Notes: a model not told the origin generated them from the sequence alone. Shown: positions 51,494 through 61,128, counted from the stretch's first letter. The stretch: DNA of 64,000 nt from Rhodobacteraceae bacterium EL53 (GCA_900313015.1 OMPR01000008.1:434001-498000), one strand, 5' to 3'. Made by a program: numbers and translations.

Positions 51494-52400
51494 TTTTAGA
51501 CATATCAAACGGCGTGGACTGATAGATCTGGTTGATCCAGTTGCCGTACAGAAGATGCGCATGGCTGCGCCACCGGTTCTGCGGTGTTTGGGACGGATCA
51601 TCGTTGGGGTAGTAATTCATCGGCACATTAATGGGTGTGCCTTTGGCCACATCCCGATCGTATTCCTGTTTCAATGTGTCGCTGTCATACTCAAAATGGT
51701 TAAAGATATAGAGCGCCCGATGCGCCGGATCTTCGACGAGACAGGGCCCCGCATCATCACTGCTGAGAAGGGTTTTCAAACCCGGTGCAGCGTCGATCTC
51801 ATTCTGTTTCATTTCCGTCCAGCGGCTGACAGGGATAACGCAATCATCTGAAAAACCGCGCAAAAACGGCGATGCGGGATCAACGTTGCGATGGCGAAAA
51901 CACCCGAATGCCTTGGCATCCAGCATGTGCTTTTTGACGTCATGGAAATAGTTGATCATCGCCATGCCCCCCCAACACACACCAAAGGTGGAATGCACAT
52001 TGGTCTGCGTCCATTCCATCACTTCGCGCAACTCGTCCCAATAGGTAACGCGGTTGAACTCAAGATGTTCAATCGGCGCACCGGTGATGATCAGACCATC
52101 GAACTTCTGGTCTTTGACCTCTTGAAAGGGATGGTAGAACTCGGCCATGTGTTCGGCGGCGGTATTGCGGGTCTGATGTTCGGACATCCGGATCAGACTC
52201 AGATCAATCTGCAACGGCGTCGCCCCAATCAGGCGCGCGAATTGGTTTTCGGTCTGAATCTTCTTGGGCATTAGGTTCAGCAACCCAATGCGCAAGGGGC
52301 GAATATCCTGACGGCCTGCCTCATCCTCGGACATGACCATAACGCCCTCTTTGGTGAGAACGTCATAAGCGGGCAGGTCGGATGGGATTTTAATAGGCAT
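51483..52400 (-). CDS. metA: Homoserine O-acyltransferase MetA, probably acetyl-CoA type
   Basis: A 305-residue MetA that acylates homoserine at the start of methionine synthesis. The nucleophile is Cys142 in FGVCWGGMA, with His and Glu in FNHFEYD completing the site. Residue 111 is Glu (GAPIEHLEF); in characterised MetA enzymes Glu here favours acetyl-CoA and Gly favours succinyl-CoA, so homoserine O-acetyltransferase activity is likely. Only 45 bp separate it from the gene upstream, and no SAM riboswitch is visible. Confidence 0.93.
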   Translation of the reverse strand: MPIKIPSDLPAYDVLTKEGVMVMSEDEAGRQDIRPLRIGLLNLMPKKIQTENQFARLIGATPLQIDLSLIRMSEHQTRNTAAEHMAEFYHPFQEVKDQKFDGLIITGAPIEHLEFNRVTYWDELREVMEWTQTNVHSTFGVCWGGMAMINYFHDVKKHMLDAKAFGCFRHRNVDPASPFLRGFSDDCVIPVSRWTEMKQNEIDAAPGLKTLLSSDDAGPCLVEDPAHRALYIFNHFEYDSDTLKQEYDRDVAKGTPINVPMNYYPNDDPSQTPQNRWRSHAHLLYGNWINQIYQSTPFDMSKIGQ

Positions 52401-52445
52401 TTATTCAGCTTTGCATTTGCGGGTGGAAACGGGAACCTAGGCGCC

Positions 52446-53309
52446 TTATGCCTTGGTCTCAAGAGCTTGCGCGATCAACTGTTCGAAATCAGCGGCGTCA
52501 CGTACCGATCCGATCTGGTCTGCGGTGACAGTGACACCCCAGTTTTTTGCCATCGCCTCGTACCGAGGTTGGCGATGGGCCAGCGCCTGCGCATAAGTCC
52601 AACGGATAAAGGCATCCGGGTTGACCTCGTGCGGGGCGCAATCCTGTTCGCTCAGATATTGATCCCAGACGCGCGACAGGAACTCAGGTTGATAGGACAT
52701 TGGCTTGGGGGCCTTGTCGAACCGCTTGATTAGGGATTCGGTATGCGCCTCGTCGCCCTTAATCCAAATCATCAGCGTGTGTTTGGAAAGTTCGGCCAGC
52801 AATTGATCATCCGGGTTGGCCGCATCGACCCATTCACAGATGGAACCGCCAGTGTCGCAGATGAAATTCGGGTAGCCATACAGACGTTCAGCACGGTCGC
52901 TAAAGTACTCGGTGTCCAGCAGGGCATGGATCTCAGCCATCCGGAATTGTTCCTGACGGCGCCGATATTCGCTGATTTCCAAACCCCCTTGGGTCTGCGC
53001 ACCGGGTTTGCCCAGATAGGTCGCGACAGGGGTCAGATTTTCGAACGAGATGTTGGACCCGATGTAGATCGAATCTGATAGCAGAAGATCCCGCAGAAAC
53101 GGTACCTTCATGGCTTCGGCTTTGGCGTTATCAGTGATGTACTCACCCATATAACGCGTGCCGATACGGTAATCGATCGAGTAGTGGAACCAGTCGCCCT
53201 GATCCCTCAGGATATTGCTGACATAGGTCTTACCCAGTCCCGACATGCCGAAAAACAGCACTTTTTTGCGCGGCGAGTCACGCCATTCCTGAGCTGAGCC
53301 GTAGATCAT
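52446..53309 (-). CDS. P-loop ATPase/kinase-like protein of unknown role
   Basis: A 287-residue soluble protein with Walker A GMSGLGKT (21-28) right after KVLFF, then SIDYRIGTRYMGEYI (about 44-58) and DTGGSICEW (about 151-159). The layout resembles small-molecule kinases, but no known family was recognised. It is encoded 45 bp upstream of metA in the same direction and may be cotranscribed with it. Function not assigned. Confidence 0.7.
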   Translation of the reverse strand: MIYGSAQEWRDSPRKKVLFFGMSGLGKTYVSNILRDQGDWFHYSIDYRIGTRYMGEYITDNAKAEAMKVPFLRDLLLSDSIYIGSNISFENLTPVATYLGKPGAQTQGGLEISEYRRRQEQFRMAEIHALLDTEYFSDRAERLYGYPNFICDTGGSICEWVDAANPDDQLLAELSKHTLMIWIKGDEAHTESLIKRFDKAPKPMSYQPEFLSRVWDQYLSEQDCAPHEVNPDAFIRWTYAQALAHRQPRYEAMAKNWGVTVTADQIGSVRDAADFEQLIAQALETKA

Positions 53310-53377
53310 ATCCCACCGTCCACTTTTTCCCTTTGCTACTTTGCAGCGCGGGCGGGGTCAATTGGCACAGCGCATGG

Positions 53378-54259
53378 TCAGGCCAATTGCGGTTTTCGGG
53401 TTTCGCCCCTGATGTTGATGTAATTCCCGGCAAAGATCACTACGGCGCCAACCAACACCCACAAATCCAGTGGCTCGGCATAGAATACCATACCGATGAT
53501 CGCGATGACGGGCAGGCGGGTGAAATCAAACGGCACTACAACACTTGCCGGAGCAATGGCCAATGCATTGGTCAGTGAAAAATGCGCCAGCAATCCGGCA
53601 CAGCCTATCAACACCAACCAAGGTGCGGTGTGCAGGCCGGGCAAAGCGATGTCGCCATCATAGCCAGCGGCGACAAGCCCAAAAAACAACTGAATAAACG
53701 TCAGCCAAAACAGGATGCAGCCAATCGCCTCGGTCTTGGTCAACCGTTTGGTCAGAATAATTGTCAGAGCAAAAAAGATTGCGGCACTTGCTGCTGTGGC
53801 GATGCCGATATTCATTGTGTCTGGGCTGGGACGTGCAACGATCAGAATACCCACAAACCCCATCAGGGCGGCCACAGCGCGCACAGATGTTATACGTTCG
53901 CCCAACAGAAGGGGCGACAACACAATCACCCATAAGGGAGATGTGAACTCCAACGCAAAGACCTGTGCCAAGGGAATGGCGGTAACAGCAAACAACCATA
54001 GATTCTGCCCAGCAAAATGGAGCGCATTGCGCACCACCTGTGTGCCCATCGACCGCCGCGTCACCTGAGCCCAGGATTTGGTCAGGGTTAACACCACACA
54101 GACCACAATTACGCCAACAAGGCTGCGATACATCATGATCTCAAAGGTGTCGTGGGCATAGGCCACTTCGCGTCCGGCGACAGCCATCGCAGAAAACGAC
54201 GCAATAGCGCCAGTCATCCAAAGTGCGGCTTTGGCCACTTGTGGCTTGTCTTGATCCAT
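53378..54259 (-). CDS. EamA-family (DMT) transporter
   Basis: A 293-residue inner-membrane protein with about ten helices in two EamA repeats (for example LEFTSPLWVIVLSPLLLGERIT in the first and LPVIAIIGMVFYAEPLDLW in the second). The drug/metabolite transporter family exports amino acids and other metabolites. ATG 54259 has GGGAG 8 nt upstream; an in-frame start at 54280 is less likely. Substrate unknown. Confidence 0.86.
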   Translation of the reverse strand: MDQDKPQVAKAALWMTGAIASFSAMAVAGREVAYAHDTFEIMMYRSLVGVIVVCVVLTLTKSWAQVTRRSMGTQVVRNALHFAGQNLWLFAVTAIPLAQVFALEFTSPLWVIVLSPLLLGERITSVRAVAALMGFVGILIVARPSPDTMNIGIATAASAAIFFALTIILTKRLTKTEAIGCILFWLTFIQLFFGLVAAGYDGDIALPGLHTAPWLVLIGCAGLLAHFSLTNALAIAPASVVVPFDFTRLPVIAIIGMVFYAEPLDLWVLVGAVVIFAGNYINIRGETRKPQLA

Positions 54260-54330
54260 TTGGTCTCTCCCGTCGGACACGAGGACCCGATTGCTTGGGC
54301 AAGGTCAACCAGATTTCACACTCAAACGTT

Positions 54331-54372
54331 AAAACGCCGCGCACAGGTCGCTTAGAACGATCTGCACACGGC
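54331..54372 (-). terminator. Terminator of the EthD-like gene
   Basis: A 15-bp near-complete stem (54336-54350 with 54358-54372, several G-T pairs, one mismatch) followed on the minus strand by GTTTTAAC. Confidence 0.55.
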
Positions 54373-54409
54373 GATGAACTGTCACGTTAGCACGCCCAAT
54401 GGACGCGGA

Positions 54410-54718
54410 TTAGCCGGTGACTTCACCAATCAGGACCTGCGGTTGGCCGCTATAGAAGTTCGGAATGTCAGCCATAGCCGGACCACCCGCTGCAAGGGCT
54501 GCATTCAGCGCGTCTTGGGTTTCAAACGTGATTGTCGCGATTGCATGGAACCCAGGAGGTGTATCAGGACCACCCGCCAACCCTTTGACAATAGTTGTGC
54601 TTTTTATATGAGGGCCCATGTGTTCACCAACTATCTCCATATGTTTAGAACCATAATAGGCATGGTCAAATGTGGTCTCGTTGTCCGTTGGATAGAGAAC
54701 TTGCAATGAAACGGTCAT
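54410..54718 (-). CDS. EthD-family dimeric ferredoxin-like protein
   Basis: A 102-residue protein with the EthD layout: SLQVLYP, FDHAYYGSKHMEIV and a final strand with QPQVLIGEV. These small alpha+beta-barrel proteins are found with oxidative degradation systems; the role here is unknown. ATG 54718 has GGGG 6 nt upstream; the longer open frame to 54901 runs into the guaA terminator. It stands 215 bp after guaA. Confidence 0.8.
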   Translation of the reverse strand: MTVSLQVLYPTDNETTFDHAYYGSKHMEIVGEHMGPHIKSTTIVKGLAGGPDTPPGFHAIATITFETQDALNAALAAGGPAMADIPNFYSGQPQVLIGEVTG

Positions 54719-54862
54719 GTTTTTCCCCTTGAGGTTTAGCCAATGAAATTTGATCAACACGGGTGAGTGTAGGCAAATATATTCGTCTTTAGCCAGCCAT
54801 TTGGGAGCAACCATGATGTAACGGAACATAATGGTTTGGTGGTTTGATCCTAAAAACCGGGC

Positions 54863-54896
54863 AAAAAAAAGTGGCGGCCCGTTTGGGCCACCACTT
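54863..54896 (-). terminator. Terminator of guaA
   Basis: A 12-bp stem with one mismatch around 54869-54880 and 54885-54896, followed on the minus strand by eight Ts, 38 nt after guaA. Confidence 0.88.
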
Positions 54897-54933
54897 TGCA
54901 ATTCTCATACTCGAGGGTCGCCTCCAGTAGGTT

Positions 54934-56496
54934 TTATTCCCACTCGATCGTTCCCGGAGGCTTCGACGTGATGTCGTAAGTGCACCGGTTGATGCCTTTG
55001 ACTTCGTTGATGATCCGGGTTGCGGTTTCGCCGAGGAATTCATGGCTGAACGGATAGTAATCCGCAGTCATGCCATCGACTGATGTCACCGCGCGCAGGG
55101 CGCAGGCAAAGTCATAGGTCCGGCCATCGCCCATAACACCTACGGTGCGTACCGGCAGAATGGCTACAAAGGCCTGCCAGATGTCATCGTACAACCCGTG
55201 TTTACGGATTTGGTCGATAAAGACAGCATCAGCTTCGCGCAGAATGTCCAATTTTTCGCGGGTGATCTCACCAGGGCACCGGATTGCCAAGCCGGGGCCG
55301 GGGAATGGGTGACGGCCAATGAACGACGCTGGCAGTCCCAGTTCGCGGCCCAACGCGCGGACCTCATCCTTAAACAGTTCCCGCAGGGGTTCGACCAGCT
55401 TCAAGCCCATCTTTTCTGGCAGACCGCCCACATTGTGGTGCGATTTGATCGTGACCGAAGGCCCGCCCGAGAAAGACACGGATTCGATCACATCAGGATA
55501 CAATGTGCCCTGCGCTAGGAATTCTGCGCCCTCGATGCTGTCGGCATGTTTCTGGAACACATCGATGAACAGTTTACCGATGATCTTGCGCTTGGTCTCA
55601 GGGTCGGATTGCCCCTCAAGCTCGCCCAGGAACAGATCCTGTTCGTCTGCGTGGATCAGCGCCATGTTGTAGTTGTCGCGGAACATGGTGACGACCTCTT
55701 CGGCCTCGCCCTTGCGCAATAATCCATGGTCAACAAACACACAGGTCAGCTGGTCGCCAATCGCTTCGTGAATCAATACAGCCGCGACCGAACTATCAAC
55801 GCCACCAGAAAGACCACAGATCACCTGCTTGTCGCCAACCTGTTCTCGGATCGCTTCCACCATCTGTTCGCGATACGCGCCCATGGTCCAATCACCGGAA
55901 AACCCTGCCAGTTTGACAAAGTTTTCGTACAGCTTTGCACCATTGGGTGTGTGATGTACCTCAGGGTGGAACTGAACCGCATAGAAATTGCGCGCAATGT
56001 CAGCCGTGATCGCATACGGCGCATTCGGTGAAGTGCCATAAACTTCAAAGCCGGGCGCGATTTCACTGACGTGATCGCCGTGGCTCATCCAGACCTGTTC
56101 ATCGCCATCAGCGAACCAGCCGCCCAGAATGCCCAACTGCTCTTTTGTCGGGGTGACATAGGCACGTCCAAATTCAGCCGTGCCGTGCCCGGATTCAACC
56201 TTGCCGCCCAATTGGTGCATCATCACCTGTTGGCCATAGCAAATGCCGAGAATGGGCAGCCCCATCTCAAATACCTCTTGTGGTACGCGCGGACTGCCGT
56301 CGCGGGTTACGCTGTCAGGGCCACCGGAAAAGATCACGGCCTTTGGCGCCATTTCGCGCACAAAGTCAGCAGTGACTTTCTGATAGGGGTGGATTTCGCA
56401 ATAAACGTTCAGCTCACGCAGGCGACGCGCAATAAGCTGCGTAACCTGGCTGCCGAAGTCTATGATCAATAGGCGGTCATGGGATGTCTGGCTCAT
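54934..56496 (-). CDS. guaA: GMP synthase (glutamine-hydrolysing)
   Basis: A 520-residue enzyme that aminates XMP to GMP. The glutaminase half has Cys86 in GICYGQQ and the His/Glu pair in QFHPEVHHT. The ATP-pyrophosphatase half starts with [14 protein letters not shown] (about 229), and the dimerisation domain ends in the conserved PPGTIEWE. A strong terminator follows. Confidence 0.97.
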   Translation of the reverse strand: MSQTSHDRLLIIDFGSQVTQLIARRLRELNVYCEIHPYQKVTADFVREMAPKAVIFSGGPDSVTRDGSPRVPQEVFEMGLPILGICYGQQVMMHQLGGKVESGHGTAEFGRAYVTPTKEQLGILGGWFADGDEQVWMSHGDHVSEIAPGFEVYGTSPNAPYAITADIARNFYAVQFHPEVHHTPNGAKLYENFVKLAGFSGDWTMGAYREQMVEAIREQVGDKQVICGLSGGVDSSVAAVLIHEAIGDQLTCVFVDHGLLRKGEAEEVVTMFRDNYNMALIHADEQDLFLGELEGQSDPETKRKIIGKLFIDVFQKHADSIEGAEFLAQGTLYPDVIESVSFSGGPSVTIKSHHNVGGLPEKMGLKLVEPLRELFKDEVRALGRELGLPASFIGRHPFPGPGLAIRCPGEITREKLDILREADAVFIDQIRKHGLYDDIWQAFVAILPVRTVGVMGDGRTYDFACALRAVTSVDGMTADYYPFSHEFLGETATRIINEVKGINRCTYDITSKPPGTIEWE

Positions 56497-56560
56497 GCAA
56501 CAGGCTCATATGATGCAGGGCGGTTTTGCGCAAGAGCTTTGCAGCACTGCGCAGACCTGA

Positions 56561-57241
56561 TCATCCCATCGAGGCGGAGGGATCAACGCCCCGCTTTTTG
56601 GCGCGCCGCTTGTCTGATTGATAGCTCCAGATAGCAAGGAACGAAATGGTGCCAACATAGAGTACACCCAACCCCACCATGACGATACCGGGAACGGGGC
56701 CAACCGTCGCACGCCCCAACGCCTGCTCCAAACTCTGTGCGGGAGCGGGGTGAATGGTCACTTTGCCTGCAAACGCAATGGCTTGGATCAAGAGGATCCA
56801 CAGATAATTGCGTCGAATGCGACGGCCCAGCGCACTAAGGTATGTCACGTGATAAACGGGCCGCATGTAGTCTTCGGCCAGCACCTTTTGCCAGTTCTCT
56901 TCCATATGCAGATCGCCATCATGGAGCAGCGGCGCATAGAAATGCGTCTCCATCCATCGCGAACGGGCACGCCAGACATTAAAGTAGCGATAGCGACGGG
57001 CCTCCATCGCCAGAAAGAACAGCATCAAAATGCCAACCAATACCAAAGGCAGCGGCGATGCCCCGGGCGAGGCAAACGAAATCGACAAGGCAACCCCCAA
57101 AGTTACAACCGCCCAATTGGTCGTGGTATCCAGGCGGGTACGCCAAATCGTGCTGCGGTACACTTCTCCGCGATACAAGTGAGCAATAGCACCGATTTCA
57201 GCTGCGCTAAGAGTTTTGCGCTCGGAGTCTGTTTCGCTCAT
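56561..57241 (-). CDS. DUF2270 membrane protein
   Basis: A 226-residue protein of the DUF2270 family: the soluble start IAHLYRGEVYRSTIWRTRLD, two helices (about 44-85), a middle region with FNVWRARSRWMETHFYAPLL, and two more helices (about 140-205). Function unknown in the family. It diverges from the mttB homolog across 239 bp. Confidence 0.82.
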   Translation of the reverse strand: MSETDSERKTLSAAEIGAIAHLYRGEVYRSTIWRTRLDTTTNWAVVTLGVALSISFASPGASPLPLVLVGILMLFFLAMEARRYRYFNVWRARSRWMETHFYAPLLHDGDLHMEENWQKVLAEDYMRPVYHVTYLSALGRRIRRNYLWILLIQAIAFAGKVTIHPAPAQSLEQALGRATVGPVPGIVMVGLGVLYVGTISFLAIWSYQSDKRRAKKRGVDPSASMG

Positions 57242-57480
57242 GTCTTGGATCCATCTGGTTTTGTTGAGTCAGAAGTACAACAGAGTTGAAAAGGGGTATG
57301 AAGCTCTTAGGGAGTGCTGAAAATTTAAGCAATACAAGGATGGAACGAGGCCCTGTCGTTTCGAACCCTGCAACATGTCGCTTTTCCCCCCGATGCGCCG
57401 TTATCCACATTCGAAAGCTGAACAGATTGGGGTATCACATCTGTCAAACGCAATTCCGTACCAATCCGGGAGACGACCCT
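57242..57480. other. Divergent gap upstream of the mttB homolog
   Basis: A 239-bp region between DUF2270 and mttB. It contains a perfect DnaA-box nonamer at 57401-57409 and a pair of TTCGAA sites at about 57360 and 57411. No promoter or riboswitch could be recognised with confidence. Confidence 0.3.
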
Positions 57481-59025
57481 ATGACAGAGGCAACTACACG
57501 CCGTAGATCACGTGGCGGCGGCGGGGCCGCGCGCCGAGCCGAACGCACGGCTGTCACCATTGAAACCGCCAAGTACATCGAACGCAATATTCCCAACTTC
57601 GAAGTTTTAACCGAAGAAGCGCTCGATATCATTGAGGCGAACGCCGAAACCATTCTGGAAGAAGTGGGAGTCAACTTTGTTGATAACCCCGCGGCTTTGG
57701 ACCGCTGGCGCGAAGCTGGTGCGAACGTCACAGGTGAACGGGTTCGTATCCCACGTGGATTGGCCAAGAAACTGTGTTCGACTGCGCCCAAGCAGTTTAC
57801 CCAGCACGCGCGCAATCCTGAAAAATCGGTTGTGATCGGTGGCAAGAACATGGTGTTGGCGCCTGTGTATGGCCCTCCGTTCGTGCGTGACGTCGAAGGC
57901 GGCCGTCGCTATGCGACAATGGACGATTTCCAAAAGTTCGTGAAACTGGGCTACATGTCCAAATGGCTGCACCATTCGGGTGGTACAGTTTGCGAACCAA
58001 CCGATGTGCCGGTGAACAAGCGCCACTTGGATATGCTACTAGCGCACATGACCCTGAGCGACAAACCGTTCATGGGATCTGTGACCGAACCAAGCCGTGC
58101 ACAAGATTCTGTCGATATGTGCGAGATCCTGTTTGGCAAAGAGTTCGTGCAGGAAAACACTGTGATGACCTCGCTCATCAACATCAACTCGCCGATGACT
58201 TTCGACGATGTGATGATGGGCGCGATGGAAATCTATGCCAAAAACAACCAGGCTTGCATCGTTTCGCCCTTTATCGTTGGCGGTGCAATGGCTCCTGTTT
58301 CGGTTGCAGGGACCCTGACGCAGGTGATGGCGGAATGCCTTGCCGGTATCGCCTATAACCAGCTGTGCCGCCCCGGTGCTCCTGTGATCATGGGCGCGAT
58401 GGTGACCTCGATCGACATGAACTCTGGTGCACCGACCTTTGGTACACCCGAAGCGTCGCACATTACTTATGGCGCAGGTCAGCTGGCCCGCCGTTTGGGC
58501 TTGCCGTACCGCTCTGCCGGGTCGTTCTGTGGCTCGAAACTGCCCGACGCCCAAGCTGCCTATGAAACAGCCAACTCGCTCAACATGGGTCTACTGTCTG
58601 GCGTGAACTTCATGCTGCATTCATGCGGCTGGCTCGAAGGCGGTCTGGTTGCTGATTTTGAAAAGTTCGTGATGGATGCCGACCAACTTGGCACGCTGCA
58701 TGGTTTGGCCAAAGGCGTCCAGATGGACGAAGATGCGCAAGCCATGGACGCAATCCGCGAAGTTGGTCCCGGTGGCCACTATCTGGGCTGCGAGCATACG
58801 CAAAAAAACTTCAAATCGGCGTTCTGGAAATCCGACCTGTTGGACTACAAACCGTTCGAAACCTGGGAAGAGGAAGGCGCGCGTGATACGCGAACCCTTG
58901 CGACCCAACGGGTTGAGAAACTGTTGACCAACTATCAGCAGCCAGCCCTTGATCCGGCGATTGCACAGGCTCTGGCCGATTATGTGGCTGCCAAGAAAGC
59001 CTCGATGCCCGACGCGTTCATGTAA
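57481..59025 (+). CDS. Non-pyrrolysine trimethylamine methyltransferase (MttB) family protein
   Basis: A 514-residue TIM-barrel protein of the MttB superfamily, without an in-frame amber codon, so it belongs to the non-pyrrolysine branch that demethylates quaternary amines (glycine betaine, carnitine, proline betaine) and methylates a corrinoid protein. Recognisable stretches are HHSGGTVCEPTDVP, INSPMTFDDVMMGAME and FMLHSCGWLEGGLV. The basic N-terminus (RRRSRGGGGAARR) is unusual. GGGAG stands about 8 nt before the ATG. No corrinoid-protein gene is in the window; the substrate is unknown. Confidence 0.88.
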   Translation: MTEATTRRRSRGGGGAARRAERTAVTIETAKYIERNIPNFEVLTEEALDIIEANAETILEEVGVNFVDNPAALDRWREAGANVTGERVRIPRGLAKKLCSTAPKQFTQHARNPEKSVVIGGKNMVLAPVYGPPFVRDVEGGRRYATMDDFQKFVKLGYMSKWLHHSGGTVCEPTDVPVNKRHLDMLLAHMTLSDKPFMGSVTEPSRAQDSVDMCEILFGKEFVQENTVMTSLININSPMTFDDVMMGAMEIYAKNNQACIVSPFIVGGAMAPVSVAGTLTQVMAECLAGIAYNQLCRPGAPVIMGAMVTSIDMNSGAPTFGTPEASHITYGAGQLARRLGLPYRSAGSFCGSKLPDAQAAYETANSLNMGLLSGVNFMLHSCGWLEGGLVADFEKFVMDADQLGTLHGLAKGVQMDEDAQAMDAIREVGPGGHYLGCEHTQKNFKSAFWKSDLLDYKPFETWEEEGARDTRTLATQRVEKLLTNYQQPALDPAIAQALADYVAAKKASMPDAFM

Positions 59026-59032
59026 ATCAACC

Positions 59033-59063
59033 AAAGGGTCCGTTGTCTCAAAGCGGACCCTTT
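59033..59063. terminator. Bidirectional terminator between mttB homolog and DUF6477
   Basis: A perfect 10-bp stem AAAGGGTCCG/CGGACCCTTT (59033-59042 with 59054-59063), 7 nt after the mttB stop and touching the convergent DUF6477 stop. Confidence 0.65.
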
Positions 59064-59361
59064 ATTGCACGACTGAAACACGGTTCGCGCGCAACAACTG
59101 CGCTTCGCCCATCATAGCGATCATCAGATCCACGTGTCGGGTCAGGGAATAGCCCGCATCGTTTTCGCGCCGTTGTTCGTTCAAACCCCGCTCCAATTCC
59201 ATCAGACGCATCAAAGCTGCCGCAGGGCCAGGTAGGCTGCCATAGCCCAGGATCCGTTGCAGATGACGGGACCGGTTGTAGTCCTGTTGACCAAAGCGGG
59301 CCGCCCGGATCAGCAACTGGGGACGGCGCAGGGCGGAAAGCATTGTCATTACATCTTGCAT
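59062..59361 (-). CDS. DUF6477 family protein
   Basis: A 99-residue protein with the family pattern MLSALRRPQLLIRAARFG and a second helical block with LTRHVDLMIAMMGEAQ. The family is small and found in Rhodobacterales; its function is unknown. ATG 59361 has AGGA 8 nt upstream; an ATG five codons earlier lacks a site. It diverges from the DUF6456 gene, with a CtrA-like box between them. Confidence 0.75.
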   Translation of the reverse strand: MQDVMTMLSALRRPQLLIRAARFGQQDYNRSRHLQRILGYGSLPGPAAALMRLMELERGLNEQRRENDAGYSLTRHVDLMIAMMGEAQLLRANRVSVVQ

Positions 59362-59503
59362 GTCGTGTCCTTTCAAGGGCGATCAGATTTCTGCCACAGT
59401 TATGCCACAACTTTGCCGGGTGTTGCCGGGTGCGCAATACCACCGTGCGCTGCTTTCATTACTGTTTATCATTTGGAAACAATATTGGGTAACACGGCAG
59501 AAA

Positions 59504-59519
59504 TTAACGAATGAGTAAC
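59504..59519. promoter_or_regulatory. CtrA-like box between DUF6477 and DUF6456
   Basis: TTAA-N7-GTAAC (59504-59519) differs from the CtrA consensus TTAA-N7-TTAAC at one base. It lies 85 bp before the DUF6456 start and 143 bp before DUF6477. Confidence 0.4.
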
Positions 59520-59604
59520 TAGTGCAGCCCTAGGTTGTGTGAGTAACTCGAGGATAACTGCTGGATAACAGGGTCAGTTCTTTTGCCATTAAGGATGCGA
59601 CACG

Positions 59605-60762
59605 ATGGATGAAGTTTCCGCATTTTCCGTGCCTGGTTGGGTTCCCCAAGGTGCACAGCGTTACTTGGCGCATACAGAGGCTGGGCGATCCATTCGCGAT
59701 CTGGCCCGGGGGGCGGGGTGTCATGCCTCGACTGTGTTGCGACAGATTAGACGAGTAGAAATGCGGCGCGATGATCCTTTGGTGGATGCAGCCCTGCAAG
59801 CACTGGCTGCCGCCCATTTCCCCCCGCTTAAGGGTAAACCGGTAACGGCGCGCCGAGCGGGGGCCAGAACAAAGGTTGCCCCTTCTATGACCCCAGAACA
59901 ACCGCGCACCGAAGACACGCCCGATTCCGACACTTTTGATCGCGAGGCGATGCGCGTTCTGCGTCGCCTCTGTGAATCCGGAGCCGTCCTTGCCGTCGCC
60001 GAAGATATGGACAGGGCTGTAGTTGTGCGCGATGACGGGCAGGGTGCAAACACCCGCACAGCCGTTGTTGAATGCGCGATTGCACAGGCGCTCGCGCTCA
60101 AAGACTGGATTTCATGCGACAAACCTGGACGCATTAGCCGCTATCACATTACCTCAGCGGGGCGAACCGCGCTGGGGCATATTCTGGCCAAGGCCGAAAA
60201 TCAGGCGCGCGCAGATAACGAAGGGGGATTTGCAGAATCCCAAACCCCTTTTGGCGCTCAGCATCGCATCATGGGCGAAAAAACCGTCGCTGGCGATGCT
60301 GGTGAACGCTCCCGTCGCGTGCGCTACAACATGGCTGAAAGCCCGCTGATCGCTCTTGCTCGTCGCAAAGACCGTGATGGCCAACCCTTTTTGGACGAAG
60401 CCATGGTGCGGGCGGGTGAACGTCTGCGCGAAGATTTCGAATTAGCCCAGATGGGCCCAAACGTCACTCAAAACTGGGATCGTTTCCTAACCGGGGGCGG
60501 GCGCAGCACCTTTGATTCTGCAGGGTCTCCTTGTGAGGGCCCGGCAGATGCCCGGAACCGGGTGGCCAAAGCGCTGTCCGATCTGGGACCGGGACTCAGC
60601 GATGTGGCTTTGCGCTGCTGTTGTTATCTCGAAGGGTTGGAATTGGCTGAAAAACGAATGGGATGGTCAGCACGATCGGGTAAAATCGTCCTGCGCATCG
60701 CCCTGCAACGGCTCAAGCGCCATTACCAAGAACTCACAGAATCAGACCGAATGATCGGATAA
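59605..60762 (+). CDS. DUF6456 family helix-turn-helix protein
   Basis: A 385-residue protein with an N-terminal helix-turn-helix-like segment (RSIRDLARGAGCHASTVLRQI, about 27-47), a charged linker, a middle winged-helix-like part (about 110-195) and the C-terminal DUF6456 domain (about 245-380: ESPLIALARRKDRDGQPFL, FELAQMGPNVTQNWDRFL). The layout suggests a DNA-binding regulator. Known across alphaproteobacteria without an established role. A terminator follows. Confidence 0.78.
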   Translation: MDEVSAFSVPGWVPQGAQRYLAHTEAGRSIRDLARGAGCHASTVLRQIRRVEMRRDDPLVDAALQALAAAHFPPLKGKPVTARRAGARTKVAPSMTPEQPRTEDTPDSDTFDREAMRVLRRLCESGAVLAVAEDMDRAVVVRDDGQGANTRTAVVECAIAQALALKDWISCDKPGRISRYHITSAGRTALGHILAKAENQARADNEGGFAESQTPFGAQHRIMGEKTVAGDAGERSRRVRYNMAESPLIALARRKDRDGQPFLDEAMVRAGERLREDFELAQMGPNVTQNWDRFLTGGGRSTFDSAGSPCEGPADARNRVAKALSDLGPGLSDVALRCCCYLEGLELAEKRMGWSARSGKIVLRIALQRLKRHYQELTESDRMIG

Positions 60763-60791
60763 ACACTCCTCCCGAGTTTGTTCGATTAAAA

Positions 60792-60831
60792 AGCCCGCCG
60801 TCGCACAAAAATGCAGCGGCGGGCTCTATTT
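60792..60831 (+). terminator. Terminator of the DUF6456 gene
   Basis: A perfect 9-bp stem (60792-60800 with 60817-60825) followed by CTATTTT, 30 nt after the stop. Confidence 0.78.
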
Positions 60832-61128
60832 TACCTAGTTTCCTGCGCGCGTCTCGGATGCAATCGCAATAAGTGTGGCTGGTCAGTTTAAACTGCTCGA
60901 TGTGCGAGTGGTGATCTCATCGGGTACACCGATCACGGACTCGGCAGGGTTCGTGTCCAGCCGAGGAATTTGTCCACCCCCCACCAATTAGTGCAAGGAT
61001 AGTGGTAGGGCAGCCGCGAACCCGGAGCCTAACAAAGCCACAATGCGGTTTCAGACCGCGAGTTGGTACGAGGATAACGATTCAGTGTAAGGGGGAATCC
61101 TAGAAATTGTATGGGCCATGTAAGAGGA
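60832..61128. other. Gene-free stretch beside the catalase remnant
   Basis: About 300 bp in which no intact gene, RNA or repeat was recognised. It is probably further decayed sequence belonging to the adjoining pseudogene region. Confidence 0.4.

Noticed and set aside
52401-52445. Possible SAM riboswitch upstream of metA
   Set aside because: Only 45 nt are available and they do not carry the conserved SAM-II pseudoknot sequences.
57481-59025. Pyrrolysine-containing MttB
   Set aside because: The frame is continuous without any amber codon, so it is a non-pyrrolysine homolog.
60950-61012. Minus-strand translation resembling the C-terminal LGGGW end of TolC-type efflux channels
   Set aside because: Only about nine residues agree and no further homologous stretch was found; too short to call.
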